Virus record (IMG/VR): IMGVR_UViG_3300028844_002676
Span: 1-51,080 of that record
DNA length: 51,080 bases
Strand: one strand, 5' to 3'
DNA from: a virus
Shown here: piece after piece, positions 7,660-17,108 of the stretch
How the letters are laid out: each line of letters starts with the position of its first letter
Position numbering within the stretch: the stretch's first letter is position 1
Notes under the pieces: model-generated
Databases searched by the model: none
What the model was told of the DNA's origin: nothing
Seen by the model: only the letters and a program-made list of their open reading frames with translations
Made by a program: the position numbers and the translations under genes

Positions 7660-10600
7660 ATGGCATTAGTATCACCCGGAGTAGAGGTTTCAGTAGTTGA
7701 TCAAAGTCAATACTTACCTGCCGCTTCAAATTCAGTTCCTTTTGTTTTGATTGCAACTGCACAGAACAAAGTATCAGGAACAAGCACTGGCGTAGCAACG
7801 GCAACCACAGCCGCCAACGCAAACAAAGTGCAATTAGTAACAAGTCAAAGAGAACTTGTTGGCTTATATGGTAACCCATTCTTTTACAATTCATCAGCAG
7901 GTACTCCGTTAAACGGATATGAACTCAATGAATACGGTTTATTAGCCGCATATTCAGTGTTAGGTATATCCAACAGAGCATACATTCAAAGAGTTGATGT
8001 TGATTTAGCCGCACTAACAGCCAAAGCCGCAAGACCAGTAGGCGATGCCGCTGATAATTCATATTGGTTAGACACAGCAGAATCACTTTGGGGTATATTT
8101 GAGTTTTCAGCAACCACTGGTAAATTTACAAATAAAGTTCCAACAGTAATTACTGCAACAACAGATTTAGACACAGGTATTCCAAAAGCATCCATAGGTG
8201 CAGTTGGTGATTATGCCATTGTTGCAACTAACAAATCAAATCCAGCATACTACAAAAATAGATCAAATGCTTGGGTGTTGTTAGGATCAGATGCATGGCA
8301 GAATGCATGGCCAGCCGTAACATCAGGCACAACTAATCCAACATTGACAGCAGGTAACACTGTGGTCATTAACGGACAGACTGTAACACTATCAGGAACA
8401 ACTGTAACAACGTTGGCTTCAGATATTGTGTCTGCATCTATTACAGGTATTACTGCCGCGGCAGTGAGCGGTAAATTAGAAATTTATGTTGATTCAGATG
8501 TAACACCAGAAGGTTCAGCCGCAGATGGTTCATTCCAAATTACTGCAGGCTCAGGATCAGTGTTAACAGACTTATCAATCACAGCAGGTCAATATTACGC
8601 ACCTGACTTTGTACAACAGAAGCACACAAATCTTCCACGTTGGAAAAGCACTGATACTGCTTCAAGACCAACTGGTTCAGTTTGGCAAAAGACTTCTGCA
8701 GTAAACACAGGCGCAGATTTAAAAATCAAACAATATGATGCCGCAACAGACACATGGGCAACAAAAACAGTTGTTTTATATGCAGACGATGCCACTGCAA
8801 ATAAAGAACTAGACCCAGCAGGTGGTGGTAGAAATATCACAGCCGCTTCATGTTATGGACATTTAGATTGGAATAACAATTACTCATCTACTATTAGATT
8901 GATGACTAGAAGTGCTACAGGTGATACAGTACTAACATCAACATCTACTAGTCCGGTGATTACAACTGCTGAAACATTTACAATTTCAGCAAGTGTTAAA
9001 AACTCAACTACAATGTCAACTGCCGTAACTGCAACTATATCTGGTACAGATATTAGTGCATACGCAGAGGCGTTCAATGCCGCTGGCGTGGCAAACACCA
9101 TTGCGTCAGTGACTAATGGTATATTATCAATCAAACACACACAAGGTGGCGTGATTGAAATCAAAGACACATCAGGAACACCAACATTTGATGCATTAGG
9201 TATTACTGCATATGCAGACTTATATGGTAACTCCAAGGCAAATTCAGCAGGCGATGGTATATTAGTTTCAAATTGGATTGAACTAACATACACTGCTAAA
9301 GCATCAGAACCCACACAGGATCCAGCAAACTCAACATATTGGTATCACTCAGCAACTGACGAAGTTGATATTTTAATACATGATGGCAGTGCATGGAAAG
9401 GTTATCAGAATGTCACTAACGATGTTAGAGGCATGAACTTATCCAACGCATCACCAAATGGTCCTATTGTTTCAGCAACTGCACCAACACTACAGTCTGA
9501 TTTATCAGCATTGGTATATGGTGATCTTTGGATTGACACATCAAACTTAGAAAACTATCCATTAGTGAAAAGATGGCAGTCAGTTGATTCTGTAGATCAG
9601 TGGGTAACTATTGATAACACAGATCAAACCACAGAAAATGGTATTGTGTTTGCAGATGCAAGATGGTCAACTACTGCTTCAGTAGATGTGAACACTATTG
9701 TTCAACACAAGACGTTCAGGTTACACAGTGAAGCAATACAAAACAGACTATTTCAATGCTACAGATTTTCCATTAGAAACATTACCAGGTGCGGCTTACA
9801 GAGATGCATGGGTAAATGTTTCAGGAAACAAAGCAGATGGTTCACCTTACATGGGCAGAAAAGCACAAAGAAGAATTGTAGTGAACGCAATGAAATCAGG
9901 CTTAGATGCTAACACAGACATTAGAGAAGAACAAAAAGTGTATAACTTGTTAGCGGCTCCGGGTTTTCCAGAGTTAATTCCAAACTTGAGCACATTAAAC
10001 AATGATAGAAACAACACAGGTTTTATTATTGGTGACACACCATTTAGATTAGATGATTCATCCAACTCATTGACAAACTGGGCCACAGACGCAGGTGGAT
10101 CAGGTGTTGATTCAGAAGATGGATTGGTAACTACAGATCCTTATTGTGCTGTGTTTTATCCATCAGCAAGAACTAACGACTTGTCAGGCAACACAGTGGT
10201 AGTACCACCATCACATGCAGTACTGAGAACAATGATCAGAAATGACGATGTTGGTTTTCCATGGTTAGCACCAGCAGGTAACAGACGTGGTGCATTGGAC
10301 AATGTTTCAGCATTGGGTTATGTGGTTGCAACCACAGGTGACTTTGAACAAATTTCAAACAGAGAAGCATCAAGAGATACACTGTATCAAAATAATGTTA
10401 ATCCGTTGACATTTATTCCAGGCACAGGGTTAGTAAACTATGGTAACAAAACTGTAGCAGGTTCATCATCAGCATTAGATAGAATCAACGTTGCAAGATT
10501 GGTAGCATACTTACGTGACAAACTTGAAGAAGTTGGTAAGACATTTATGTTTGAACCAAATGACAAGATCACAAGAGATGAAGTCAAAGGTGCTGTAGAG

Positions 10601-10801
10601 CAATTATTAAATGATGTAACAGCAAAACGTGGTGTATACGATTATCTAGTAGTGTGTGACGAAACTAACAACACATCAGCAAGAATAGATAGAAACGAAC
10701 TATACATTGATGTTGCTATTGAACCAACTAAAGCAGTTGAATTCATTTATATTCCTGTAAGAATTAAAAATACAGGTGATATTGCGGCAGGCAATCTATA
10801 A
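7660..10801 (+). CDS. gp18: Contractile tail sheath protein gp18, interrupted by a frameshift
   Basis: The N-terminal part, MALVSPGVEVSVVDQSQYLP, is the classic start of T4-like sheath proteins. The C-terminal part carries the conserved LLFNTRRSGYTVKQY block, a GFPWLAPAGNRRG motif and a LVAYLRDKLEEVGKTFMFEPND handle. The first frame runs 7660-9912, but only its reading to about 9690 is sheath. The second frame gives sheath from about 9692 to 10801. Near 9691-9705 the frame-1 reading ADARWSTTASVDVNT passes straight to the frame-2 reading TLLFNTRRSG. Other marine sheaths, as I recall them, carry a further 20-30 residues here, so this looks like a deletion plus shift. The total is about 1,045 residues, longer than T4 gp18 (659), because of Ig-like repeats between residues 150 and 620. 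A strong terminator follows. Confidence 0.88.
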
Positions 10802-10825
10802 AACAAACAAACCATAATATACGTA

Positions 10826-10851
10826 TAAAAAGGCACTCCGGTGCCTTTTTT
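10826..10851 (+). terminator. Rho-independent terminator after gp18
   Basis: An A-run, stem GGCAC / GTGCC with loop TCCG, and a T-run. Nearly the same hairpin recurs at 41571-41597. Confidence 0.85.
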
Positions 10852-10865
10852 CGTGAGTGCCACCA

Positions 10866-10873
10866 GATAAATA
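10866..10873 (+). promoter_or_regulatory. T4-type late promoter box for gp19
   Basis: GATAAATA, 33 bases before the tube start. An AAAGGAG Shine-Dalgarno lies between them. Confidence 0.65.
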
Positions 10874-10906
10874 TATAAGTAAACAAATACAAAGGAGTAT
10901 TAACAC

Positions 10907-11524
10907 ATGGCAGTTTCAAGTTTAACAAGAATGTCTGTTCCACTATCGAGTGACCAAAGTGCGTCAGCACAAGGTCTGTTAATGCCCAAATTAAAATATC
11001 GTTTTAGAACGGTATTTGAAAATTTAGGTGTTTCAACTCCAAGAACAGAATTAACAAAACAAGTAATGGATTTCACAAGACCTTCAGTGAGTTTTGATGA
11101 CATCACAATTGATATTTACAATTCCAAAGTAAGAATGGCTGGTAAGCACACATGGGATGATGTGACAGTGAACTTCAGAGACGATGCAGGCGGAAACGTT
11201 GCAAAGTTAATGGGTGAGCAATTACAAAAGCAATTTGACTTTATGGAACAATCATCAGCATCATCAGGTATTGATTACAAATTCATCACACGTTGTGAAG
11301 TATTAGATGGTGGTAATGGTACCAATGAACCCACAGTGTTAGAGACTTGGGAATTATACGGTTGTTATATCACAACAGTAAATTACAATGATTTAACATA
11401 CGCAACATCAGAGCCAGCAACTGTAACAGCAACAATTAGATTTGACAATGCTGTACAAACACCAATTGGTTCAGGTATAGGTTCAGAAGTTGGTAGAACA
11501 CTAGGAACAGTAATCACAGGTTAA
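10907..11524 (+). CDS. gp19: Tail tube protein gp19
   Basis: 205 residues, near the T4 gp19 length of 163 plus a marine-type extension. Forms the rigid inner tube through which DNA passes. Recognisable blocks are PKLKYRFRTVFENLGV near residue 27, TKQVMDFTRPSVSFDDITIDIYNSKVRMAGKHTW (residues 50-85, read here in parts) and a DAGGNVAKLMGEQLQKQFDF helix. The C-terminal half has the ETWELYGCYIT strand common to tube proteins. It sits between sheath and a second tube-fold protein with its own late box and strong Shine-Dalgarno, consistent with the high copy number needed. Confidence 0.9.
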   Translation: MAVSSLTRMSVPLSSDQSASAQGLLMPKLKYRFRTVFENLGVSTPRTELTKQVMDFTRPSVSFDDITIDIYNSKVRMAGKHTWDDVTVNFRDDAGGNVAKLMGEQLQKQFDFMEQSSASSGIDYKFITRCEVLDGGNGTNEPTVLETWELYGCYITTVNYNDLTYATSEPATVTATIRFDNAVQTPIGSGIGSEVGRTLGTVITG

Positions 11525-11528
11525 TATC

Positions 11529-12854
11529 ATGGCAGGAATTTTCCAGGACGTCTTAAAGGGGTTCTTAGGAAGTGATTATCTTAAAGATTATCGCCATGCA
11601 AGTAAGACATTTACGTCTGCCGGGTATGCAAACTCTCCTAGGCTCAAATATCTCTTTCATGTGTATTTTAATGTCAACACCGTTGAAATACCACAATTGA
11701 GCACACTGTTTGGTGCGAGAGATCTAGGAAAAGTTTCAGTGTTAACTAAATCAGTAGAACTGCCAAAGTACTCCTTTGAAGTTGAAACACTGAACCAGTA
11801 TAACCGCAAACGTAACGTACAACAAAAAATTAATTATGAACCAATTGTGATTGACTTTCACGATGACGCCGCAGATGTCACAAGATCATTGTGGTACTCA
11901 TATTATGATTATTATTATTCAGATCCATCACAACCTTATACCAACAATCAGGCATTAAGAAATACCACCAACAGAACACCCCAACAACTATCATTTTTAA
12001 GAAACACATATGGTCCACAACAGCCTCAAAATAACACACGTGGTAATCAAGGCAGTCAAACAACTAGAGACATATATGCTCCTGATTCAGAAAAAATAGG
12101 CAATGATTGGGGATATTCGGCAGAAAGTGCTCAAGGACCAACAGGCACTGCCATGCAAAAACCTTTGTTTTTTAGAGATATCACTATATACGGATTCAAT
12201 CAAAAATCATTTGTGTCATACACATTGATCAATCCTATGATCACAGACTTTCAACATGATCGTTATGATTATTCAGAAAGTGCAGGCATAATGGCAAACT
12301 CCATGACATTGAAATATGAATCAGTGAAGTATGGACAAGGTGCTATTGGAACAGACGGAGTTCCAGGATTTGCTCAGCCAGAACATTATGACACAGAACC
12401 ATCTAGACTTTCTAGACCAGGCTCTACTAATTCAATGTTAGGACAAGGTGGTGTATTAGATGCAGGTGTAGGTGTGTTTGAAGACTTGTCGTCAGGCAAC
12501 ATATTAGGAGCCGCAACTAAGGCAGGCAGATTGTTTATGAACAAAGATAATATTTCATTGAAAGGGATTAAAGAAGAAGTACTCAACGAAACCAGAAGAG
12601 CCATAGCCTCTGGTGCGGCTGTAAATGCTGTGAACAAACTTGGTACGTTTATTCCTACTAGAAAATCATTAACAAAACCAGTGACAATATCTAAAACCAA
12701 TCAACCTGTGATTGAAACAGGTAGTTTTAAAAACAGACAAAGTTTAATTAAAGCCAAACGAGATATTAATACTTCAGCAGAAAACACAAATGCCACAGTA
12801 AGACTTGCTGGATTGGCTCCAGGCCAAAGTCCTTTTGTGAATCCGGATGCATAG
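11529..12854 (+). CDS. Second tail-tube-fold protein (gp54/gp48-like baseplate-tube cap or initiator)
   Basis: 441 residues. The first half repeats the tube-protein pattern: PRLKYLFHVYFNVN near residue 37, VELPKYSFEVETLNQYNRKR, an IVIDFHDDAADVTRSLWYSY block, then after a Gln/Asn-rich loop FRDITIYGF, TLINPMITDFQHDRYDY and a MTLKYESVKYGQG strand. T4 gp54 and gp48 carry the same fold and initiate or cap the tube on the baseplate, and a two-part arrangement of the fold fits them. The last 150 residues are Gly/Ala/Ser-rich and probably flexible. It is four bases downstream of gp19. Whether it corresponds to gp54, gp48 or a marine-specific protein I cannot tell. Confidence 0.6.
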   Translation: MAGIFQDVLKGFLGSDYLKDYRHASKTFTSAGYANSPRLKYLFHVYFNVNTVEIPQLSTLFGARDLGKVSVLTKSVELPKYSFEVETLNQYNRKRNVQQKINYEPIVIDFHDDAADVTRSLWYSYYDYYYSDPSQPYTNNQALRNTTNRTPQQLSFLRNTYGPQQPQNNTRGNQGSQTTRDIYAPDSEKIGNDWGYSAESAQGPTGTAMQKPLFFRDITIYGFNQKSFVSYTLINPMITDFQHDRYDYSESAGIMANSMTLKYESVKYGQGAIGTDGVPGFAQPEHYDTEPSRLSRPGSTNSMLGQGGVLDAGVGVFEDLSSGNILGAATKAGRLFMNKDNISLKGIKEEVLNETRRAIASGAAVNAVNKLGTFIPTRKSLTKPVTISKTNQPVIETGSFKNRQSLIKAKRDINTSAENTNATVRLAGLAPGQSPFVNPDA

Positions 12855-12863
12855 GAAAAATCA

Positions 12864-13223
12864 ATGAGCACTATTAATGTAACAAAATCCAGCACAGATT
12901 CTACTATAACTATATTTGATAATTATTATCAAAGAGAAATCAAAATCAATGCCGCAGAGTATGATCAAGTCAACGCATATTTTAGATCTCAATTTAGTAA
13001 TGATGCTATTGCCAACGATTTCACTGCTGTGATATTTGAAATTGCTCAAGGATATGCACAGCCTGTGTTAGAATTATTAGAATCAATCAAAGGCACAGCA
13101 GGTGTTGAGTTATCTGCTACATTGGCATACTATTTAAATGGACTACGATCCAAAGCCACACTGTTAGGAGTGAGTGCTGTACAACGACCCAACGTTTACG
13201 CCGCCAGAAACATATTGGTGTAA
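12864..13223 (+). CDS. Conserved marine T4-like protein, unknown
   Basis: 119 residues. I recognise the blocks FDNYYQREIKINAAEYDQVN, YFRSQF and FEIAQGYAQPVLELLES as recurring in marine T4-like phages but know no assigned function. It is acidic and mainly helical, without membrane segments or cysteines. It sits between the tube-fold protein and gp4, so a virion or assembly role is the natural inference. A late accessory role in head completion, given the neighbour gp4, is possible but not shown. Confidence 0.55.
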   Translation: MSTINVTKSSTDSTITIFDNYYQREIKINAAEYDQVNAYFRSQFSNDAIANDFTAVIFEIAQGYAQPVLELLESIKGTAGVELSATLAYYLNGLRSKATLLGVSAVQRPNVYAARNILV

Positions 13224-13226
13224 CTG

Positions 13227-13664
13227 ATGCGTAGAAGATTTCATCAGGGTAAATTCACTGTAAAAAATCCAGCCAAATTTGTAGGCAACACGTCACCCAC
13301 ATTTAGATCATCATGGGAACAAGCATTTATGATGTTCTGTGACACACATCAATCAGTGGTTAAATGGGCATCTGAGTGTGTGAAAATACCTTATATCAAT
13401 CCACTCACAGGCAAACGTTCTAACTATGTGCCTGACTTTTTAGTGCAGTACCAAGACAAACGGGGTAAATTAATAACAGAACTGGTGGAAATTAAACCCA
13501 AGAATCAATCTATCATTGAATCTAAGAACCAGAACAGAAAACTAGCGGCCACAGTGGCAGTAAATCATGCTAAATGGGAAATGGCACAACGTTGGTGCAA
13601 ACAAAATGGGTTAAAATTTAGAATCGTCACTGAAGACGATATATTTAGATCAGGTGCAAGATGA
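13227..13664 (+). CDS. gp4: Head completion protein gp4-like
   Basis: 145 residues, matching T4 gp4 (150). Gp4 is needed to make filled heads competent for tail joining and belongs to a restriction-endonuclease-like fold. Visible family blocks: MRRRFHQGKFTVKNPAKFVG, then PTFRSSWEQAFMMFCDTH (T4 has YRSSWE.RFM.WCD), IPYINPLTGK, then YVPDFLV and LVEIKPK. The E of SSWE, the D of PDF and the E.K of VEIKPK form the expected nuclease-like triad. ATGA overlap with gp16. In T4 gene 4 lies elsewhere; its place beside gp16 is a marine arrangement. Confidence 0.78.
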   Translation: MRRRFHQGKFTVKNPAKFVGNTSPTFRSSWEQAFMMFCDTHQSVVKWASECVKIPYINPLTGKRSNYVPDFLVQYQDKRGKLITELVEIKPKNQSIIESKNQNRKLAATVAVNHAKWEMAQRWCKQNGLKFRIVTEDDIFRSGAR

Positions 13665-14158
13665 CAAAAAAACTAGAAGAAATATTTAATTTAGATCCCA
13701 AAGACACTGAAGACACAAAGATAGATGTCACAGAGCCACTGCCAGTGAAAGCAGACATACCTGAAGAAACATTATCCAACATACAAAAAATTGAAAATGC
13801 ATTGCCCAGAGTCAAAGGACTTGAAGCAGGTGATGGCGAGATGGACGAACTGGCAGAAATTGCACAAAAGTCATACAAAGATTTAATGGACTTAGGCATG
13901 AATGTAGACAGTCGTTTTTCATCAGAAATATTTTCAGTGGCGGCAAATTTATTGAATCACGCCATATCAGCCAAGACTGCTAAGATTAACAAAAAGTTAA
14001 AAATGGTAGACTTACAACTCAAACAAGCACAACTAGAGCAGAAAGAACGTGCATTACAAGATAAAAAAGATGACAACGTGGAAGAAGGCGAAGGCATTGT
14101 ATTGGACCGTAATGAATTGTTACAAGAATTACTCAAAGATAAAGGCACGAAAGAGTAA
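13661..14158 (+). CDS. gp16: Terminase small subunit gp16-like
   Basis: 165 residues, the same length as T4 gp16 (164). Gp16 forms an oligomeric ring that recognises DNA and stimulates gp17. The layout fits: an acidic N-terminal tail, a central helical pair (MDELAEIAQKSYKDLMDLG and SEIFSVAANLLNHAISAK) and a long Lys/Gln-rich coiled coil (KKLKMVDLQLKQAQLEQKER) near residues 105-130. The acidic C-terminal end (DRNELLQELLKD) could contact gp17. Its order after gp4 and before the packaged-protein genes, with gp17 10.6 kb downstream, departs from T4, where the two are adjacent. Assigned from layout rather than sharp motifs. Confidence 0.65.
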   Translation: MTKKLEEIFNLDPKDTEDTKIDVTEPLPVKADIPEETLSNIQKIENALPRVKGLEAGDGEMDELAEIAQKSYKDLMDLGMNVDSRFSSEIFSVAANLLNHAISAKTAKINKKLKMVDLQLKQAQLEQKERALQDKKDDNVEEGEGIVLDRNELLQELLKDKGTKE

Positions 14159-14164
14159 TAGTTG

Positions 14165-14172
14165 TATAAATA
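14165..14172 (+). promoter_or_regulatory. Perfect T4 late promoter box
   Basis: TATAAATA, the exact T4 consensus, 22 bases before the ATG at 14195. An AGGGGAA Shine-Dalgarno follows. Confidence 0.75.
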
Positions 14173-14194
14173 CTGCATAGGGGAATTATTAGAT

Positions 14195-14785
14195 ATGAAA
14201 ACATTTAAACAGTACTTAACAGAGTCAGAGCAAACATATTCCTACAAAATAAAAATTGCAGGCGGTTGCTCTAATGACTGTATCAAAGAAATTGAAGACA
14301 AATTGGGCAAATATGATATCATTAAGATGTCAGATCCTAAAACCACACCAGTAGTAGAAGATCCATTAGACTTTCCAGGTGTTAAAAACATGGAAGTATG
14401 TATATTTGAAGTGGAACTAAACTATCCTGCTAGTCAAGTAGAATTAGTACAAATGATTGAATTCTGTACTAGACAGCCAGCAAGTAACATTAAAATTACT
14501 TCCAAAGCATTTGCAGACAGTTGGGAAAACAACGAAGGTGCAGAAGGTGAAGAAGGTCCATTGTTAGAAAAGGATTATCCAGCAGAAACATCAGATCAAA
14601 AAGATGCCAAAGACAAGTATGCTAATCCAGAAAAACATATTGAAAACCCAGGAGATGCAAGATTTGAAGTAGCAGGAGGCACAACCCCTAAAGCCAAAAC
14701 TACCAATGATGCACCCATGGGAGACAAATCACCTGTAGGCAGTACTGCAAACAAAAAACCAGACGTTAAGTCGTCAGCGAGGTAA
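14195..14785 (+). CDS. Probable packaged head protein with capsid-targeting leader
   Basis: 196 residues from the ATG behind the late box; an upstream in-frame ATG at 14162 precedes the promoter and is rejected. The first residues, MKTFKQYLTES, closely resemble the T4 capsid-targeting sequence MKTYQEFIAEA of internal proteins, which the prohead protease cuts after I/L-x-E. Here the cut would follow LTE. A compact region with paired cysteines (GGCSNDC) and an alpha/beta pattern (CIFEVELNYPASQVELVQMIEFC) spans residues 20-110. The rest is a Lys/Asp/Asn-rich tail. An internal head protein injected with the DNA is the inference. Confidence 0.6.
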   Translation: MKTFKQYLTESEQTYSYKIKIAGGCSNDCIKEIEDKLGKYDIIKMSDPKTTPVVEDPLDFPGVKNMEVCIFEVELNYPASQVELVQMIEFCTRQPASNIKITSKAFADSWENNEGAEGEEGPLLEKDYPAETSDQKDAKDKYANPEKHIENPGDARFEVAGGTTPKAKTTNDAPMGDKSPVGSTANKKPDVKSSAR

Positions 14786-14790
14786 CTGAA

Positions 14791-16410
14791 ATGGATTTAT
14801 ACAACGTCCTGGATAAACTCAGACAAATTGAAAACCCTACAGATGATCAGGCACAAGCAATTAAATCTGCAGAAGCAATGACCAAAGAAGCCGCAGTACA
14901 AGGCAAAACAGCAACCAATGCCACAGGCACACAAACATACAAAGAATATGGCGCAGACACTACTCCACAAGATGTAGGTGCGTTAGCAGGTATTAAACCT
15001 ATTGCTACAATCAAAGAAAGCAAACAATTAGTGTTAGAAGATAAAGACACTGCTAGAGACTTTGCACTGAACATCACAGATCATATATTGAATCAATATG
15101 ACGAAGGTGGATTAGGTGACATAGTTGTAGCAGGCACTGTGTTGAAAGGCATTGATGACACCATTGACAACGCAGACTTTGATATGCATAAAAATGAGAA
15201 AAAAGAAATGGCTCTTGCTATTACCAAAGTAATAAGAGATGAATTTGGCGATGGTAAAGGTGCATTTGATATTCCCAAAGATGGAGAAGGATATTCATTT
15301 GAATTACAAGATGCGATTGCAGACTACATTATGAAAGCAGGTAAAATGGAAGAACTGCCAGCAGAAAGTGTTGAAGTTGATGAAGGCGGTGTAAAGTCAG
15401 CCATAATGGGTGCTGAAGATAAAATTGGTGAGTACATGGACGATGATGGACAACCTACTATGTCAGATGCAGAAATTATTGCAGACTTAGAAAGTAAAAA
15501 AGCGGCCGCAACAGGCACAGATGCTATTGAATTTGGTTATGCTATTGACATGATCAAAAAAGGTGAACACAAGAACATGGGCGAAGCACATTGTAACAGT
15601 AAAAAGAAAAAAACAGAAGATGCTGATCCTGTAGATGATAAAGATCCAGCATATGCTGATGATATGAATCTTGACAATTCAATGAGCAAACAAGAAAAAG
15701 GTGATCAGGATTATGTTGACAACTATGATAAAAACAAGAAGTTAGCAGATCTAAATGATGAACTAGGTGAGATTGAAGCCATGATTGCTGGTACCAGTGA
15801 CAAAGGTGAACAAAGAACTTACAACTACATTGCTCAAGACATCAGAGATATGATTGCAAGATTAGAAGCAGGCAAAGAAATCACAGATGATGGCGGTGAA
15901 GACTTCATCAAAAAAATTAAACCACAAGAGGGGAAAGACATGAAAGAATTAAAAATTATGGATGACTTAACTGCAAAATTTGAAGCAGAATTAAAGTCAG
16001 AGCCAAAAGAAACAGTAGCAGAAAGCACTGAAACTAAAAAAGAAACAATCAAAGAAGGTTATGCAGTGACCATGGATGTCAATGACGAAGGTAACAGAAG
16101 TGTACAAGTCAGTGCCGCTAATGAATCAGCAGATGAGTTATTAGACTTATTGAACTTGTCAGGTTTGAAATCCAAAGGTTATGAAGAAGTCACAGCAGAA
16201 GATCTTGCTAACTCACCAGATGAAAAGATTCAAACAGATGTAGACACACAATGGAATGGTGGTGCAGGTGGACTTGCAAAACCAAATCATATATCTGCAA
16301 TGAAATCAAATTCAAATGCATTGCATCAGGCATTAGCCGCAGTAGACAGATCAGTCACTGAAGAAAAACTAATGGATGCATACAAAGAATACAAGCCAGA
16401 AGACAAATAA
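14791..16410 (+). CDS. Large acidic protein, probable prohead core or internal head protein
   Basis: 539 residues, strongly acidic and helical, rich in Asp/Glu/Lys/Ala, with low-complexity stretches. It has several repeated helical modules (for example DFALNITDHILNQYDEGG and MALAITKVIRDEFGDGKG) and a C-terminal NESADELLDLLNLSGLKSKG block. There are no enzymatic motifs. Many L/I-x-E tripeptides occur and could be prohead-protease sites. Composition and place between leader-bearing head proteins suit a scaffold-like or internal core protein. It has no typical leader itself. Five bases separate it from the previous gene, so it is probably cotranscribed from the late promoter at 14165. Confidence 0.5.
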   Translation: MDLYNVLDKLRQIENPTDDQAQAIKSAEAMTKEAAVQGKTATNATGTQTYKEYGADTTPQDVGALAGIKPIATIKESKQLVLEDKDTARDFALNITDHILNQYDEGGLGDIVVAGTVLKGIDDTIDNADFDMHKNEKKEMALAITKVIRDEFGDGKGAFDIPKDGEGYSFELQDAIADYIMKAGKMEELPAESVEVDEGGVKSAIMGAEDKIGEYMDDDGQPTMSDAEIIADLESKKAAATGTDAIEFGYAIDMIKKGEHKNMGEAHCNSKKKKTEDADPVDDKDPAYADDMNLDNSMSKQEKGDQDYVDNYDKNKKLADLNDELGEIEAMIAGTSDKGEQRTYNYIAQDIRDMIARLEAGKEITDDGGEDFIKKIKPQEGKDMKELKIMDDLTAKFEAELKSEPKETVAESTETKKETIKEGYAVTMDVNDEGNRSVQVSAANESADELLDLLNLSGLKSKGYEEVTAEDLANSPDEKIQTDVDTQWNGGAGGLAKPNHISAMKSNSNALHQALAAVDRSVTEEKLMDAYKEYKPEDK

Positions 16411-16411
16411 C

Positions 16412-16750
16412 ATGAACTCTTTTCAGGATCATTTAGCACTGGTAGAAAGTCAATATTCCCCTATTGAAGAAGCCGAGTACAAAGGACGTAAAGTTAAACT
16501 GAATGATCCTATACGTACATCTGAAAATCCTAAAAAGAAATTCAAAGTGTATGTCAAAGACAAAAAGACAGGCAATGTCAAAATTATTCGTTTTGGCGAT
16601 CCAAAACTGTCAATCAAAAGAGATGATCCTAAAAGACGTAAGTCATTTAGAGCCAGACATGGTTGTGATACTCCAGCAGGCAAAGACAAAAGCACTGCCA
16701 AGTATTGGTCATGCTATCAATGGCGAGCAGGGTCTAAGGTTGACAACTAA
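16412..16750 (+). CDS. Small basic protein with FRARHGCD motif, head-associated
   Basis: 112 residues. The start at 16412 is chosen because the longer reading begins inside the preceding gene. The N-terminus MNSFQDHLALVESQ again suggests a short leader with a V/L-x-E-type cut site. The conserved core is FKVYVKDKKTGNVKIIRFGDP, then KRDDPKRRKSFRARHGCD and YWSCYQWRAG, with two cysteines. This core is common in phages of marine bacteria and often sits in a DUF5872-like context. It is basic and small, so DNA-binding or an internal head component is plausible. The stop overlaps the start of the next gene (TAATG). Confidence 0.6.
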   Translation: MNSFQDHLALVESQYSPIEEAEYKGRKVKLNDPIRTSENPKKKFKVYVKDKKTGNVKIIRFGDPKLSIKRDDPKRRKSFRARHGCDTPAGKDKSTAKYWSCYQWRAGSKVDN

Positions 16751-17106
16751 TGAAAGCCAAAGACTTTATCACAGAAAAGAAACCCAGTCAAGGTAAAACT
16801 GTAAACACACAACATGCGGCTTCTCCAGGTGCTATGAGTGCCAAAGGAGATCGTTTTTATGGGTTATACAGAGCATCTATGATGATGGGCAGATATCCTG
16901 AAGATATGGGCGACATTGACACAGAATCAGCCATGGGCAACAAATTATATGTGGGTGCATATACTCCTGAAGAAAAAGACATGTTCATGAAAGCATGTAA
17001 GGCATTAGGTTTACCCACAGAAGAAATGATAGAAGGTCCTTCCAAAGAATTAGACGACACCAACAAACAATCACCTATGAATGCATTCAAGGGATATAAG
17101 AGGTAA
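16750..17106 (+). CDS. Leader-bearing conserved marine phage protein
   Basis: 118 residues. The leader MKAKDFITEKK matches the T4 capsid-targeting pattern M-K-x-x-x-F-I-x-E. The body contains the well-conserved string RFYGLYRASMMMGRYPED, then MGNKLYVGAYTPEEKDMF and a PTEEMIEGPSKE segment. I recognise this from other marine T4-like phages, without known function. Methionine-rich and helical, no cysteines. Coupled to its neighbours by a TAATG overlap and a two-base gap. A packaged head protein is the inference from the leader. Confidence 0.6.
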   Translation: MKAKDFITEKKPSQGKTVNTQHAASPGAMSAKGDRFYGLYRASMMMGRYPEDMGDIDTESAMGNKLYVGAYTPEEKDMFMKACKALGLPTEEMIEGPSKELDDTNKQSPMNAFKGYKR

Positions 17107-17108
17107 TC

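Noticed and set aside
8595-9314. Minus-strand reading frames within the sheath gene
   Set aside because: Antisense shadows of Thr/Ala-rich sheath repeats.
9698-9912. Programmed ribosomal frameshift in the sheath gene
   Set aside because: There is no classic slippery heptamer at the junction, sheath genes are not known to use recoding, and conserved residues appear to be missing, so deletion or assembly error explains it better.
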